Made by a program: the position numbers and the translations under genes. A stretch of DNA of 64,000 nt from Crithidia expoeki (Eukaryota; Euglenozoa; Kinetoplastea; Trypanosomatida; Trypanosomatidae): positions 124,001 through 188,000 of the forward strand of contig OESE01000217.1 of assembly GCA_900240875.1 (NCBI GenBank), read 5' to 3'. Below the pieces are notes generated by a model. That model saw only the letters and a program-made list of their open reading frames with translations. It was not told the origin of the DNA and did no database searches. How positions within the stretch are numbered: position 1 is the first letter of the stretch; each line of letters opens with the position of its first letter. Of this stretch, positions 18,804 through 28,555 are shown in pieces.

Positions 18804-19261
18804 TGACTCCCCCTCTCTTTGATGCGTCCTTTGTCGTCTGATACTCACATTTCCTCAGTCCCGCGTAACAATGAATGGCTGTTGTAAAAGCGCTACGGGA
18901 CCACGATGTAAACAGGTTTTATTGAGATGACAACAGAAAGAACGACAACAGTACCGTTTTTTGCTCTTCTGTCAGCGTACAATCGTGCCGACCGCCAACG
19001 CTCGACTTTCTCATAAAGGAAGCCCAAGAGCTGGTGCACGCTGACAAGGGGCACACCCAAATCGGAGCGAAGCAAGTCAAAATCAGGAGTGTTGAATTTG
19101 ACAAAAGAAGAATACCATCGCTTGCTTGCTGACGTCGCGCAGCCGCAGCAAAACTTTTTCCTTCCATCATCCCTCACTCTCTGCATTCCTTCTTCCTCAC
19201 CACGGGTTGCGGCTAAAGAGGCAGCACCAACACTATCACATTACACAGCATTAAAAGAAAC
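18804..19261. other. Intergenic/UTR spacer
   Basis: No gene supported. A pyrimidine-rich stretch (CTTTTTCCTTCCATCATCCCTCACTCTCTGC, about 19145-19175) followed by AG near 19218 is the likely splice-acceptor zone for the next gene. Fairly codon-like open stretches exist on both strands here (see rejected list). Confidence 0.45.
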
Positions 19262-20254
19262 ATGGGTTGGTGGTCGTCGCCACCACGGGAGTCACACGCC
19301 GATGCCGCAGGTGTAGCGCGCCTGCAGGACACACAAAACGTCATCAAATTCATCTTCGAGCCAGGCAACCGCACCTTGACCTCGTCTTCCACTACTACAC
19401 TCCACAGTGACACCACCAACAAAACGGTCTCCCTCATCGAACCTGCCGCAGGTGGGTGGCGGAGCTTTACTAAAAAGCTAGGTACGTGGTCGCCGCTCTC
19501 ATCATCCTCTTCTTCTTCGACGTTGTTGGCTAAAGAAGATAGCGGAGCATTAAACAACGACTTTTCTTACGTTTCCACGACAACACTGAATGCACCGTCA
19601 GCAAAGTCAACAGCGAGCAGCGCAGCCTCCGCGGCTGTTTCGTGGGATCAGCTCCCGCCCTCTCCGCTGGCAGGGTACGAACTGACGAAGCTCGGCCTTG
19701 TGGATAAGCTGCGCACCCCTACACACACATTGACAGCAGCGGAGCTGAAGGACTTAATTCGAGATCTCATCGCCGTAGAGCAAAAGGCGAAGTACGACGT
19801 GGACAAACATTTTGCTGGGTATTTGGGCAGCCGCGGCCTGCACGGCCTCGAGCTACTCGTAAACCCGTGCCTCTTCCTGACGGGTATTTACCTCATGACG
19901 TGGAAGACGGTCCGTTTGTACAACACAGCCCTGCCACAGGACTCCTTTCTGTTTACGAAGGCGCTGTCCCTGCTGCGGAGGCGGCTGCCGGCGAGTCAGC
20001 GAGAGCAGCTCGCCCAGCGGCACCGCCGGCTGATGCGGGCGACCAACGCGCATGTGGCACTTTCATTTTTAACTGGTGCGGCGGTGCTTAGCCTCGCGTG
20101 GGTCTCACAGCCAGTGAAGGGGGTGATGGAAGAGGCGCCCGATATGAAGGCGGCGAAGGAGATGGTGGCATACCAGCGGCACGCCGAAGCTTCACTGAAG
20201 TGGTGCTGGTATGTATATTACCACCACCCGGCCTACCGATCCGCAGGGAAGTAG
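19262..20254 (+). CDS. Hypothetical membrane protein with two transmembrane segments
   Basis: 330 residues. The N-terminus MGWWSS has Gly2 and Ser6 and is a plausible N-myristoylation site. Residues about 100-125 are Ser/Thr/Ala-rich and probably disordered. From residue 135 the protein becomes well ordered: AELKDLIRDLIAVEQKAKYDVDKHFAGYLGSRGLHGLE, then hydrophobic helices at about 197-220 (NPCLFLTGIYLMTW) and 262-281 (ALSFLTGAAVLSLAWV). A basic amphipathic loop (RRRLPASQREQLAQRHRRLMR) separates them. The hairpin-like pair of helices with a basic loop suggests an organellar membrane protein, perhaps mitochondrial, but no family is recognised. Confidence 0.78.
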   Translation: MGWWSSPPRESHADAAGVARLQDTQNVIKFIFEPGNRTLTSSSTTTLHSDTTNKTVSLIEPAAGGWRSFTKKLGTWSPLSSSSSSSTLLAKEDSGALNNDFSYVSTTTLNAPSAKSTASSAASAAVSWDQLPPSPLAGYELTKLGLVDKLRTPTHTLTAAELKDLIRDLIAVEQKAKYDVDKHFAGYLGSRGLHGLELLVNPCLFLTGIYLMTWKTVRLYNTALPQDSFLFTKALSLLRRRLPASQREQLAQRHRRLMRATNAHVALSFLTGAAVLSLAWVSQPVKGVMEEAPDMKAAKEMVAYQRHAEASLKWCWYVYYHHPAYRSAGK

Positions 20255-20965
20255 GTGAAAAAGAGGGCGGAGCGTTGGTACAAGACCTGCACTCACAGAA
20301 TGGATACGGTAGAGACAAACCAGTAAATTTGCAACAAGCTTAACCCGTACACGTCGATCTTCGTGATCAGTCCGTCTCTCATTGGAGAGGGTTGAATTGA
20401 CCCCCTTGCACCTCAAGCACTGCCCGAAGAGCTTTCTTCAGCGTTGTCCTGCCATTACACCTACGTCTAAACTCCCCGTCTTTTCTTTCGTGACTCTTCA
20501 CCACACTTTTGTGGAAGCTCTATATCCCCCTCCCCTCTCCTCCAAACACACACGGAGAGAGAGCGAGAGAGTGCACTGCTATTAGTTGAACAGCTTTTCA
20601 CAAACGCGTGGATCTCCGCTTTCCTTGGTGTGCAGGTTACTTATTTGCCACGAATCTGCCAGACACTACAGTCCGTCTACTGTATATTCTCAAAGGCTGC
20701 CTTCTTCTTGTTGCTTTGAATCCTTACATACTACACACACTCTCAACTTCGCACTGTTGTTTTTTTGGCGTCACCGGAAACGTCTTCCTTGTCGTAAGGT
20801 CAACGTGTACTGCTTGGCTAGTTTTCAGTTTTGTGCTCGTTAATCAGTCCAAACAGCTGAACTTGCTTCACAACACAGCTTCAGCCGCTCTTTATGTGCT
20901 AGAATTCGGCTGTATTTAATTGCGGTTGACGGGAACCGAAACGAAGTACACACAAAGGAGATAAA
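20255..20965. other. Intergenic/UTR spacer
   Basis: No gene seen. Pyrimidine-rich block with CTCCCCTCTCCTCC (about 20527-20541) followed by an ACACACACGGAGAGAGAGCGAGAGAG purine run, then T-rich sequence leading to the ITPK gene. ATG 20966 is preceded by AGGAGATAAA. Confidence 0.5.
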
Positions 20966-23155
20966 ATGAGTCGTGCAACGTCACCGTCACCGGCGGCACC
21001 GTCGTTGCCACCCATCATCACGGTGGCGCTGTGCGCGAGTGCGAAGAAACACCAGCAATCTTTCGACGCCCTGCGAGAGGCAGGCGAGCGGCACAACGCA
21101 CGACTGCGTGCCGAGGCCGAACGCTCCTCAGTCTCCGCCGGCCGCACTGTCCGCTCGGATCCGAGCGCTGAGCTGAGCGCGAGCCCGAGCCGACCGGAAT
21201 GCGGGACTGCTGCGGCCACTACTACCACCAGCGGCACAGAAACAATAGCATCTTCCAAACCGAAGAGCCGCTGCAGCAGCCGCCTCACCTCGGAGGAAGT
21301 GGAACGAAGCACGCCCCCCTCCGGTGCCGCCCGCAGCAACTGCGGTAACCTTGCCCACCCGGTACACAGCTACCTCTTCCGCTTTGTTAATTTGAACTAC
21401 GACCTGGATCAGCACTGCATGGCCATTTGTACCAACGACACGATAAAAGGCGAGCAGCCGCGTAAAGCGGCATCAGTAACAGCAGCATCAACATCCGGCG
21501 GCGATGAGGGAACGGACACGGCGACGTTTGCCAGCGAAGCTGTCACTGCTGAGGCCGCAGCCCGTCTGGCAGATCGGGTCGACGTGGTCCTCCACAAGGT
21601 CGCTACCTTCGGCACTCCGTCCGCCATCCGCGCTCTCGAGCGGTGGTGCCGGCAGACGCAGAAGCGGCGCAGTCGGCAGCGACGCACGCCGCTCGTCGTC
21701 GTCGACCCCCTGGAAAAGGTGCAGCTACTCATGACACGAAGTATGTTGTACAAGCTCCTGGATAACACAAGTGCTGACGGCCGGTCCGTTGCACTCATCC
21801 CGCGCACGTTTATGTGGGTCCGCCCCGCAGCGCAGGGAGGCAGCGTTACCGCTGCCGCAGACAACGAAAATAATGGTGGCGGTGCTGCGGCGAATGCATA
21901 CAGCGCAGGGGAAGACACCGTTGTCACCCCACTGGGCATTCACTCCTTTACAGTTGTGAAAGACGAACATGTGAGGAACACATGCGCCAACGGCACCGCG
22001 CAAGGCCGCTGGTGGGTCGCGAAGCCCGACGAGGGCACCGGACCTGCCTTCACGCATTTCCTGGTTATGTGGTGCACACGCGATCAAGATGTGCGGGTGC
22101 CAACGGCGGTGCAGGCCGCCCTGCCGAAGGAGACAAACCGATTCATTCTCCAAGAGCTGTACTTCTACGCGTTACCCGTTGTCATTAAGGTGTACTGCAT
22201 CGCCCCGCATATCTACATTAAAGTGAACCCGACAGTGAATTTGCTGAGCCACCTATGGGAGTGCACGCATGGGTCGACGACGCTGAACGTGCCCGTGCGG
22301 ATGGACTCGCAGGACAAAGCTTTCTTCTCTGCGGTGCCGAGCCCGCGAGGGTCCACGTCGCGGTTGGTCCTTTCGCAGCTGACGAGCAGCGCCGACTACG
22401 GGATGTCGGCTGCAAATGAACGCAGCATCACCCCTCCTTTACCAGCCTCGTCGTCCATGCAGGTGAACAATGGCAGCGAGTCCCCTCCCGTTACCGGGTC
22501 TCAAGAGAAGCTGCAGTCTACCAGTGTGGCAGCCGCTGCGGTGCCGTGGGAATCGATGGTTGCACCCGGAAAGCTGTGGGACGCTTTCCTCGCACCGGGC
22601 ACCCCAGCCTACACCGCCGTCAGCAAACTCGCGCAGGAAATGTCCGGCCACGGCGGGATTGGCTTGACCATGTACGGCTTCGACATCGTCCTCGTGCCGC
22701 AGCACCTCGCTCACACCTATCAACGCAAGTCGTCACGTGGCATCGGGCACACGGAGGGAGCGACGGTGAAGTATGAGACGACAGCCGCGCCCACCTCGTC
22801 AGCACCACAAAAAATCTACTCCACAGCTGCAATGCCCAATGCAGCAACTGCCACCGCTGCCACTGTTGCGTCCTCCTCGGGTAGCACGGCGGCAACGCCA
22901 CTCCCTTTCAAAGCCAGCGACATGTTTGACCCCGCCACTGGCGCCCCCACGTCGTTGCTGCTCGACAGCATTCCCGTAGTAATCGATGTGAACTACTTTC
23001 CCGGCTACAAAGGCGTGAAAGAGGCGAACCAGCACATGATGGAGCTGATGGCGGCGAAACTGACGCAGGCAAAAGACAGTCGATCACCGTCACGACGCTG
23101 CCCTGACATCACTGTCGGGTCGCGTGACAAGAAACGTCAGTGCAACTCAATGTAA
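20966..23155 (+). CDS. ITPK1: Inositol 1,3,4-trisphosphate 5/6-kinase-like protein
   Basis: 729 residues. ATP-grasp ITPK motifs appear in the right order: VDPLEKVQLLMTRSMLYKLL (about 246-265), WVAKPDEGTGPAFTHFLVM (about 350-368, the nucleotide-binding 'KP...H' strand), FILQELYFYALPVVIKVYCI (about 392-411), and IPVVIDVNYFPGYKG (about 669-683), where Asp and Asn of the DVNxFPGY motif bind magnesium. Known: ITPK enzymes phosphorylate inositol polyphosphates at the 5/6 positions in higher inositol phosphate synthesis. This version is about twice the usual length because of low-complexity insertions (about 60-115, 460-540 and 610-655) and an extended N-terminus. The RPSL motif after the kinase strand reads NPTV here, a possible substrate-site change. 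Family assignment is strong; the exact substrate is not. Confidence 0.85.
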   Translation: MSRATSPSPAAPSLPPIITVALCASAKKHQQSFDALREAGERHNARLRAEAERSSVSAGRTVRSDPSAELSASPSRPECGTAAATTTTSGTETIASSKPKSRCSSRLTSEEVERSTPPSGAARSNCGNLAHPVHSYLFRFVNLNYDLDQHCMAICTNDTIKGEQPRKAASVTAASTSGGDEGTDTATFASEAVTAEAAARLADRVDVVLHKVATFGTPSAIRALERWCRQTQKRRSRQRRTPLVVVDPLEKVQLLMTRSMLYKLLDNTSADGRSVALIPRTFMWVRPAAQGGSVTAAADNENNGGGAAANAYSAGEDTVVTPLGIHSFTVVKDEHVRNTCANGTAQGRWWVAKPDEGTGPAFTHFLVMWCTRDQDVRVPTAVQAALPKETNRFILQELYFYALPVVIKVYCIAPHIYIKVNPTVNLLSHLWECTHGSTTLNVPVRMDSQDKAFFSAVPSPRGSTSRLVLSQLTSSADYGMSAANERSITPPLPASSSMQVNNGSESPPVTGSQEKLQSTSVAAAAVPWESMVAPGKLWDAFLAPGTPAYTAVSKLAQEMSGHGGIGLTMYGFDIVLVPQHLAHTYQRKSSRGIGHTEGATVKYETTAAPTSSAPQKIYSTAAMPNAATATAATVASSSGSTAATPLPFKASDMFDPATGAPTSLLLDSIPVVIDVNYFPGYKGVKEANQHMMELMAAKLTQAKDSRSPSRRCPDITVGSRDKKRQCNSM

Positions 23156-24287
23156 AAGAAAAGAAGTTGAATGAGAGCAGATCGAATGAAAGGAGCACTT
23201 TGCACGCGTTGTTTGAGCTCACTTGCCTAACAGTCGCACATGTACACTGGTCTATTAGTTTCCCCTCTCCTCTGCGTGGATACAATCGCAGTTTTGGGTC
23301 GGACAGGCGCAGCGCTTCTTGATTCCTGGGGTAGAGCATACGCCGAGATCTGTGTTTCTTATTTGTTGCTACCAGCGTATAATTATTTTCGTCATTGCTT
23401 TCATTTGTCGCCGTTCTGCGACTGGTACTACCTGGAACCACGGAAATACCTGGGGGAGGTGAGTGCAGCGAGCCGTTCAAGATACCAAAGCCGCAGTTCG
23501 CGACCTCGAAACACGCTGGTGTGTGTTTCACGGCTTACGTTCTAAACGAACCGTCCCCCGTTCAAGTTGTGGGGTATTTTGTCAACGTGCGCATGGGCAA
23601 GCGAGTTTGCTGCACTCTCCCTTGTTTGGCTGCAACGAATAAGAGTGCGTTTCGTTGGGTGCTCACGGTAACACGCACGGGAACCCCTCCGGCAATTCTG
23701 CTTCACAGCCGCCTTTCCGACATTTCCGTTACCATCAATACCCTTGCTTTCCTCTGCGTTCTTGTGTTGTCTTCGCACGTGCTTAGACACAGCGACACAC
23801 CCGCGCCTTCGCGCAACAAACGCAAATACGTTTTACACCACTCAAATCTAACATCTCATACGTGAAAGCGCCTCTTGGCTGCTTTGTGATTTGAAAGCAC
23901 ACGCACATCCATTCGTATCGTTGCTGCATGGACACCCCACAAGTTATGAGTGCTCTCCGCAAGTTTACTAGCAGGACAACGTGCTTTTCTTTCCAAAGGT
24001 GTTGGCCTTGCAGTCCAAAGTCGAAAAGTAGCTGCCATCTAATTAATTCCTTTTTCTTCTTCCTCCGCTGTTTGCTGCGCTTTCCAAGGAGCAGAAGCAG
24101 ACTTATAGAAACGTGAAGCTGCAGACATCTGTTGTTGACGGCATAGAAAAAACCGCGTGCCCCGAACAAGCGCAGCGGTTACCCTCTTGTATAAAACTCC
24201 GCAGTCTTACCTTCAAAAAAGCGTACAGCAATTGAATTCATCACTGACACCAAGTTGACAGAGAGCCCCGTCGACACGCCGTCCAGC
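23156..24287. other. Intergenic/UTR spacer (1.1 kb)
   Basis: No gene supported. T-rich and AT-rich with a pyrimidine tract TTCCTTTTTCTTCTTCCTCCG (24049-24069) followed by AG near 24090, a likely acceptor for the next gene. Open frames here have UTR-like composition. One CATAGAAA octamer occurs at 24142-24149. Confidence 0.5.
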
Positions 24288-25814
24288 ATGCAGCCCTCTT
24301 CCTCACCGCGTGAGCACAGCCCCGTCGTTACGGACGTGTCTGCGTTGTCAACGCCAACCGACGCGTCCGCGGACGCCGCGGAGACACCGCCACCCACGCA
24401 CTCGTCACCGCAGCACGTGCAGCTCCAACACGCAGTAGTGGAAACATTGAGTGACACAGGCGATGACGGTGAGGACAGAGTTGATCAGCAAAGCGTAAAT
24501 GAAGCAGCATATGTGGCCAGGTCCGCTGCCGCGGAGCAGAAATTCTCCGTTCCCTCAATCCACGTTCCGGCGGCAGACTACGCCGACCGCCGTCGCCTGC
24601 TGAACCATATCACGTACCTCAGCACGCAGCTCCAGCGCGCACAGCTGCAGGTCGAGGACCTCACGCGCACCGTGTGCATCCTGCGCGGCATCCAGAGCGA
24701 TGAAGGGTCTGCCGTGCGGGCTGCCGCCGTCGACGGCGCCACGTCCGCCGCCGTCCTCGCCGCCCGCGACGAGGCGGAGATACACACGGCCCTGCAAAGC
24801 GCCTTAGCCGCCTTCGACCCCGTCATTGCCCAGACACAAATATACCGCCTCGACGACGCGCTGGCGCAGTTGAGCCTTCTCCGGGAGGCCGAACTCGCGC
24901 AGCTGCAGAGCGTCTCCGTGACACTGGACGAACACCGTGTGGTCGTCTCGCGGCTGTCGGCCGAGGCGGCGCACCTGCGCAATCGCAATTCGACGCTGGA
25001 GCAGCAGAAGTCGCACGCAGAAATGCAGCTGAAGGCCACCACGCTGGAGTTGCAGCGGCTGCGGCACGAGGAGCTACGCCTCAACCAACGTGTGGCGGGG
25101 CTTCAGGAGCTCGCGCAGGATGGGACGTGGATGAGCAACGTGCGCATCGTTGACTCTGCACAAAACGGTCGAGCCATAGCAAACACGAATAGCATCTCTT
25201 CGGTTTTCCCGCCGCCGCTGGCGCGGTTGGTGGAGGAGGAGCAGTTGGCGCGGCAGGAGCTATTGCTGGACGTCTTTTGGGAACCAATCCTCATAGCCTT
25301 CGACGCCGGCCTTACGTGGCTCACGGACAGTGCGGCTCTGCGCAACAGCAGCAGGCGGACAGCAGCGACGGCAGTGGAAGATGTCAACGATCAGCTGTCG
25401 TTGGTACAAGCAGGTATCGTGGTGGACGCCGCACCTCCGCCGTCCGACGCCGACCTGCTCCTCCTTCGACGTCAGCAGGAAGAGGTGACGGAGTTGCGTG
25501 CTCGAGTGCAGCTGCTGGACGACCGCAATCGCATCGCCGAGCTGGAAAAAGAGCGGCTGCAGTTTCTGTACGAGAGTGAAATGCGGCGCAGCGAACGCAT
25601 GGCGCAGGACCACGTTTTGCAGCTGCAGCAGGCGTACGACGAAGTTGTGAAGGACCGGCAATGCATTATGAACAAGCTGAAAAGCGAGGTGGAGGAGCAG
25701 CTGCGCCTCGCGTTTGAGGAAGGCCGCGCGTACGAGAAAAACCGCAGCGGCGGCACACGGTCTCGAAGTCGACCCACCAAGAAAGCTCTCCGTTCCAGCA
25801 GCGCCGTTACATAG
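24288..25814 (+). CDS. Coiled-coil hypothetical protein
   Basis: 508 residues from ATG 24288, the first ATG in the frame. Residues 1-85 are Ser/Thr/Pro/Asp-rich and disordered. Three coiled-coil blocks follow at about 97-137 (LLNHITYLSTQLQRAQLQVEDL), 202-280 (Leu/Gln/Arg/Glu heptads) and 389-487 (ELEKERLQFLYESEMRRSER onwards). An unusually hydrophobic interruption occurs at about 325-350 (LLLDVFWEPILIAFDAGLTWL). The C-terminal tail is basic (RSRSRPTKKALRSSS). No motor or catalytic motif is visible. Structural or cytoskeletal role likely; no family recognised. Confidence 0.8.
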   Translation: MQPSSSPREHSPVVTDVSALSTPTDASADAAETPPPTHSSPQHVQLQHAVVETLSDTGDDGEDRVDQQSVNEAAYVARSAAAEQKFSVPSIHVPAADYADRRRLLNHITYLSTQLQRAQLQVEDLTRTVCILRGIQSDEGSAVRAAAVDGATSAAVLAARDEAEIHTALQSALAAFDPVIAQTQIYRLDDALAQLSLLREAELAQLQSVSVTLDEHRVVVSRLSAEAAHLRNRNSTLEQQKSHAEMQLKATTLELQRLRHEELRLNQRVAGLQELAQDGTWMSNVRIVDSAQNGRAIANTNSISSVFPPPLARLVEEEQLARQELLLDVFWEPILIAFDAGLTWLTDSAALRNSSRRTAATAVEDVNDQLSLVQAGIVVDAAPPPSDADLLLLRRQQEEVTELRARVQLLDDRNRIAELEKERLQFLYESEMRRSERMAQDHVLQLQQAYDEVVKDRQCIMNKLKSEVEEQLRLAFEEGRAYEKNRSGGTRSRSRPTKKALRSSSAVT

Positions 25815-26351
25815 TCCCGTTGGCTCTAACTTATGTCTGTGTTCGCGTGCTCTGTCTTTCAAGGTTTCTCTTTTTTTTTTTTGATGCGTGGCCGAAATGC
25901 CTTTACACTTCCCATTCCTCGCCCTTCGTCAAAAAAAAAATGTGTTGTGAAAGAGCCTGTGGTGCCCACCGCCTTTCCTCGCAGGGGAATAGCCCTCTAT
26001 CCCAAGGAGGGGTCGGCCCTCCTCCTCCTGGCTGGCCAGGGGGGGTGGCTCTGCGGCCACCCGTAGGGGAAAGGTGGCTTGGGGCTGAAGGTTTAAAAAA
26101 AAAAAGCCCCCCCCCCCAACACACACACACGCCGCCCATAGACACGGGAACGAACCGCCGGAAACCAAAAGCTTTTTAAAAAACCAAGCCACCAAAATAA
26201 AAAAAGAGAGCGCCTGGCTGTGCTTTGGGTGTTTCCGCTCGCCTCGCACATTCCAACGCTTGCCCCCTCTTGCTTTCTTTCCCCTATTTGCAGCTATGGG
26301 TGTGAAGTGCTGAAAATTCCAATCCCAAAAAACAGATACCAGAAAGTGCCG
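25815..26351. other. Spacer with dense homopolymer runs
   Basis: No gene. The stretch 25860-26200 has many long homopolymers, including T11, A9, G7, A11 followed at once by C12 and then a CA repeat (26095-26130), and several A6-A7 runs, separated by GC-rich sequence unlike the other spacers. A T/C-rich segment (TTGCCCCCTCTTGCTTTCTTTCCCC, 26260-26284) with AG at 26293 is the likely acceptor for the J-protein gene. Confidence 0.5.
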
Positions 26352-26714
26352 ATGGCGGCTCCACTTCTTGCTGGCATTTTGACGGGTTGCGGCCTCTATT
26401 ACGTTCATGGACTAGCGTCGAGGGTAGCGCACCGAGCTTCCGCGGCAAGCGGTGCGGCCAAGGCACGCGTGATGCATAACATGCGCCCCTATCACCAGTA
26501 TGAATATGGGTTTGAGACTGCGATGTCAGAGCGGGAGGCATTCTTGCTACTGGGTTTTAAGGAGAAAGAAGCCGGGGCGGTGTTCCATCGACCTCCTCCT
26601 GAAGAGGTCAAGAAGCGCTACAGAACCATGATGAGGGACTTTCACAGTGATGCCAGTGGCACGCCGTACATTGCCACAAAACTGAACGAAGCGAAAGACA
26701 CACTACTCAAGTAG
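26352..26714 (+). CDS. Pam18/Tim14-like J-domain protein with HSD instead of HPD
   Basis: 120 residues from ATG 26352. An N-terminal hydrophobic segment (APLLAGILTGCGLYYVHGLA, residues 3-22) is followed by a basic stretch and a J-like domain (about 58-120). The C-terminal signature GTPYIATKLNEAKDTL matches Pam18/Tim14 ('GSPYLATKINEAKD'). The Hsp70-stimulating HPD tripeptide reads HSD (His98, Ser99, Asp100; bases 26643-26651). Known: Pam18 stimulates mitochondrial Hsp70 in the import motor. In T. brucei, Pam18 and Pam16 orthologues have been reported to be essential but not used in import, another J protein (Pam27) having taken over. A changed HPD would fit altered function. The open frame upstream of ATG 26352 is not coding-like. 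Confidence 0.82.
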   Translation: MAAPLLAGILTGCGLYYVHGLASRVAHRASAASGAAKARVMHNMRPYHQYEYGFETAMSEREAFLLLGFKEKEAGAVFHRPPPEEVKKRYRTMMRDFHSDASGTPYIATKLNEAKDTLLK

Positions 26715-27106
26715 GTGCATCTGTTTGCGATTTAGCTTAATTTCGTGTTCATCAGTCTATTGCTGTTGGCTTGAATTGCTTGTCTGTTAACTATATCAGT
26801 GGCCTAAATCGCCTCCTTCAAATACAACAGCAGAAAACGGCAATAAAGCTACTCTGCAAAATAGCGGTGATTTCTATCTGTGCTTGCTTCAAAAAGAGAA
26901 GCGCCGGCGTTTTGCTTAGAGACGCCTTAGCATTTTACAGCCTTCGCTGACAACACGTTGACTGTTTTCCTATCGTTCAACTATCTTCACTACACCTCTC
27001 ACATATATATATATATATATATATATATTCTTTTCCATTTAATACCCCCGACACTTAAAATGTCACACATATACCCTCGCCAGGACAAAACGTGAAATAC
27101 ACGGAA
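26715..27106. other. AT-rich spacer with (AT)13 microsatellite
   Basis: No gene. Contains an (AT)13 run at 27003-27028 followed by a T-rich tract, just before the PTAR1-like gene. Confidence 0.55.
27003..27028. repeat. (AT)n microsatellite
   Basis: Thirteen uninterrupted AT units, one of several similar runs in the spacers of this window. Confidence 0.95.
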
Positions 27107-28555
27107 ATGACAAGCACCTTAGAGTCTGTTATATTGGAGGCGGCAAATCAGCTTAATGAAGTTCTCCAACGCGGTACCTCTCTATACACTGACAGCCTTA
27201 CAGATCTCAATGCACCGTTCGTAAAAGCGGCGCTTGGATTTGGGCAGCAACAACAGCAACAGTCAAACCAACGTTTAATTTCGTGCTTGATGGACAACTT
27301 CAGCACCTCGCACGGCTCTGTAGACACAATAGATTTCCCTGTTCTGGTCAACTGTACTTTGCTGCCAATAATCAAGACGTACTACGTGACAGATTTTCAA
27401 ACTCAAAAGCAAGCGCGATCAGCGCAACCTAATGAGCATCAACCGAAGTACTGTGATAAACTCACAGATAGTCTAGATAATTTACCGCATGTTACGCGCT
27501 CCATGCTTGCCGATAAGCCCGAGCCTTTTATCGCTTTATCGTGGTTATGCAATCCACAGATAGATTGCTTTATAAATTGCCGTCGACGATTGTTGCTTGA
27601 TGGATTACGTGCCGCGGGGGAAAAATGTAGCGGGCTAGATAGACTGCAGCCGTTCGTGAAGGAAACCGTTCTCCTTGACTTGTTACTTAGCGTAAGTCCT
27701 AAGCTGAAGTTGTTGTGGGAGTATCGCTTATGGATAATAACGCACGTGCTTTCTAACAACCTCCTCGAGAAACTGAACAGCAAGGGTTCGTTAGATTTGC
27801 TAGTTGCCCGTTTGCAGCGACAAGATGACGTTCTTTTCTTCATTGCGGCACACAATCACCCTATGAACTACAATGCATGGCATTACCGTCGCTGTTTGAA
27901 CCGGACGCTTCAAAAGTTCTTTTCTAAATCCGTGCAGCTCACAAGAGCAATGGACAAAGTAGTTGAATATGATTGTACAAGAGTTCTTGGTTTTCTCAGA
28001 GAGCACAATGGCGATACCTCAGCTGCGTCGTACCTCCAGTTTTTACTTCACGAACAGAGCTCAAGAGACTCGATACGAGCTGCTAGTGCCTCACAACGCC
28101 TTTCAAAATCTCATGTGGGTGTTTGCCAACCTCCAGAACAGAAAACTGCATTGTATGGAGTGTCACTCAAAGTAGCTTCTTCTTCTTCAGCATCAAAATT
28201 GTGGAAGAATCTTATGGCTTTTACGCAAGAAGAGATCAGACGCCATTGTGAGAAAGGACACGAGTCTTTGTGGTACCTGCGGCTAGAGCTGGTCCGCTGG
28301 GCATTGAAGCAAACTTCACAACGGAACCTGTGCTCTCTCTGGACTGTGGAGGACGAGCTTGAGTGGGTTTCAGTGTACGTTGACGCAGTGTCGAACCCAT
28401 CCGAAGACCATCTTCTGGCACCCGTCTCTGCTATACCGCATGCATGGACCGACTCTTTCGGTTCATTAGCGTGGACGTCATATATCGCCGCTCGCTACGG
28501 GCTTCAGCTTCTTTCTATCCTCAGCGTTAAATTTTGCGAAGTAGGTGCAAAATGA
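27107..28555 (+). CDS. PTAR1-like protein (protein prenyltransferase alpha-subunit repeats)
   Basis: 482 residues from ATG 27107, the first ATG in the frame. Alpha-subunit-type prenyltransferase repeats are visible: NPQIDCFINCRRRLL (about 147-161), SPKLKLLWEYRLWI (about 195-208) and HPMNYNAWHYRRCL (about 251-264), each with the W/Y...R pattern typical of these helical hairpins. Known: PTAR1-type proteins act with a beta subunit as Rab-type geranylgeranyltransferases (human PTAR1 in GGTase-III), and the repeats pack around the catalytic subunit. Which beta subunit is used here is unknown. The gene is visibly lower in GC than its neighbours (about 47% in a counted line) and sits between AT-rich spacers. 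Four to six consecutive Gln residues occur near position 50. Confidence 0.72.
   Translation: MTSTLESVILEAANQLNEVLQRGTSLYTDSLTDLNAPFVKAALGFGQQQQQQSNQRLISCLMDNFSTSHGSVDTIDFPVLVNCTLLPIIKTYYVTDFQTQKQARSAQPNEHQPKYCDKLTDSLDNLPHVTRSMLADKPEPFIALSWLCNPQIDCFINCRRRLLLDGLRAAGEKCSGLDRLQPFVKETVLLDLLLSVSPKLKLLWEYRLWIITHVLSNNLLEKLNSKGSLDLLVARLQRQDDVLFFIAAHNHPMNYNAWHYRRCLNRTLQKFFSKSVQLTRAMDKVVEYDCTRVLGFLREHNGDTSAASYLQFLLHEQSSRDSIRAASASQRLSKSHVGVCQPPEQKTALYGVSLKVASSSSASKLWKNLMAFTQEEIRRHCEKGHESLWYLRLELVRWALKQTSQRNLCSLWTVEDELEWVSVYVDAVSNPSEDHLLAPVSAIPHAWTDSFGSLAWTSYIAARYGLQLLSILSVKFCEVGAK

Noticed and set aside
18893-19186. 97-residue minus-strand ORF with a fairly protein-like middle (TPDFDLLRSDLGVPLVSVH)
   Set aside because: All other genes are on the + strand, no acceptor-like tract precedes it on the minus strand, and the + strand of the same DNA is equally codon-like in several frames. 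Length is within chance.
23395-23865. 156-residue open frame downstream of the ITPK gene
   Set aside because: UTR-like composition, no domain, overlaps pyrimidine tracts.
26220-26351. N-terminal extension of the Pam18-like protein
   Set aside because: The stretch is a pyrimidine-rich leader; starting at 26352 gives the usual short TM-first Pam18 layout.
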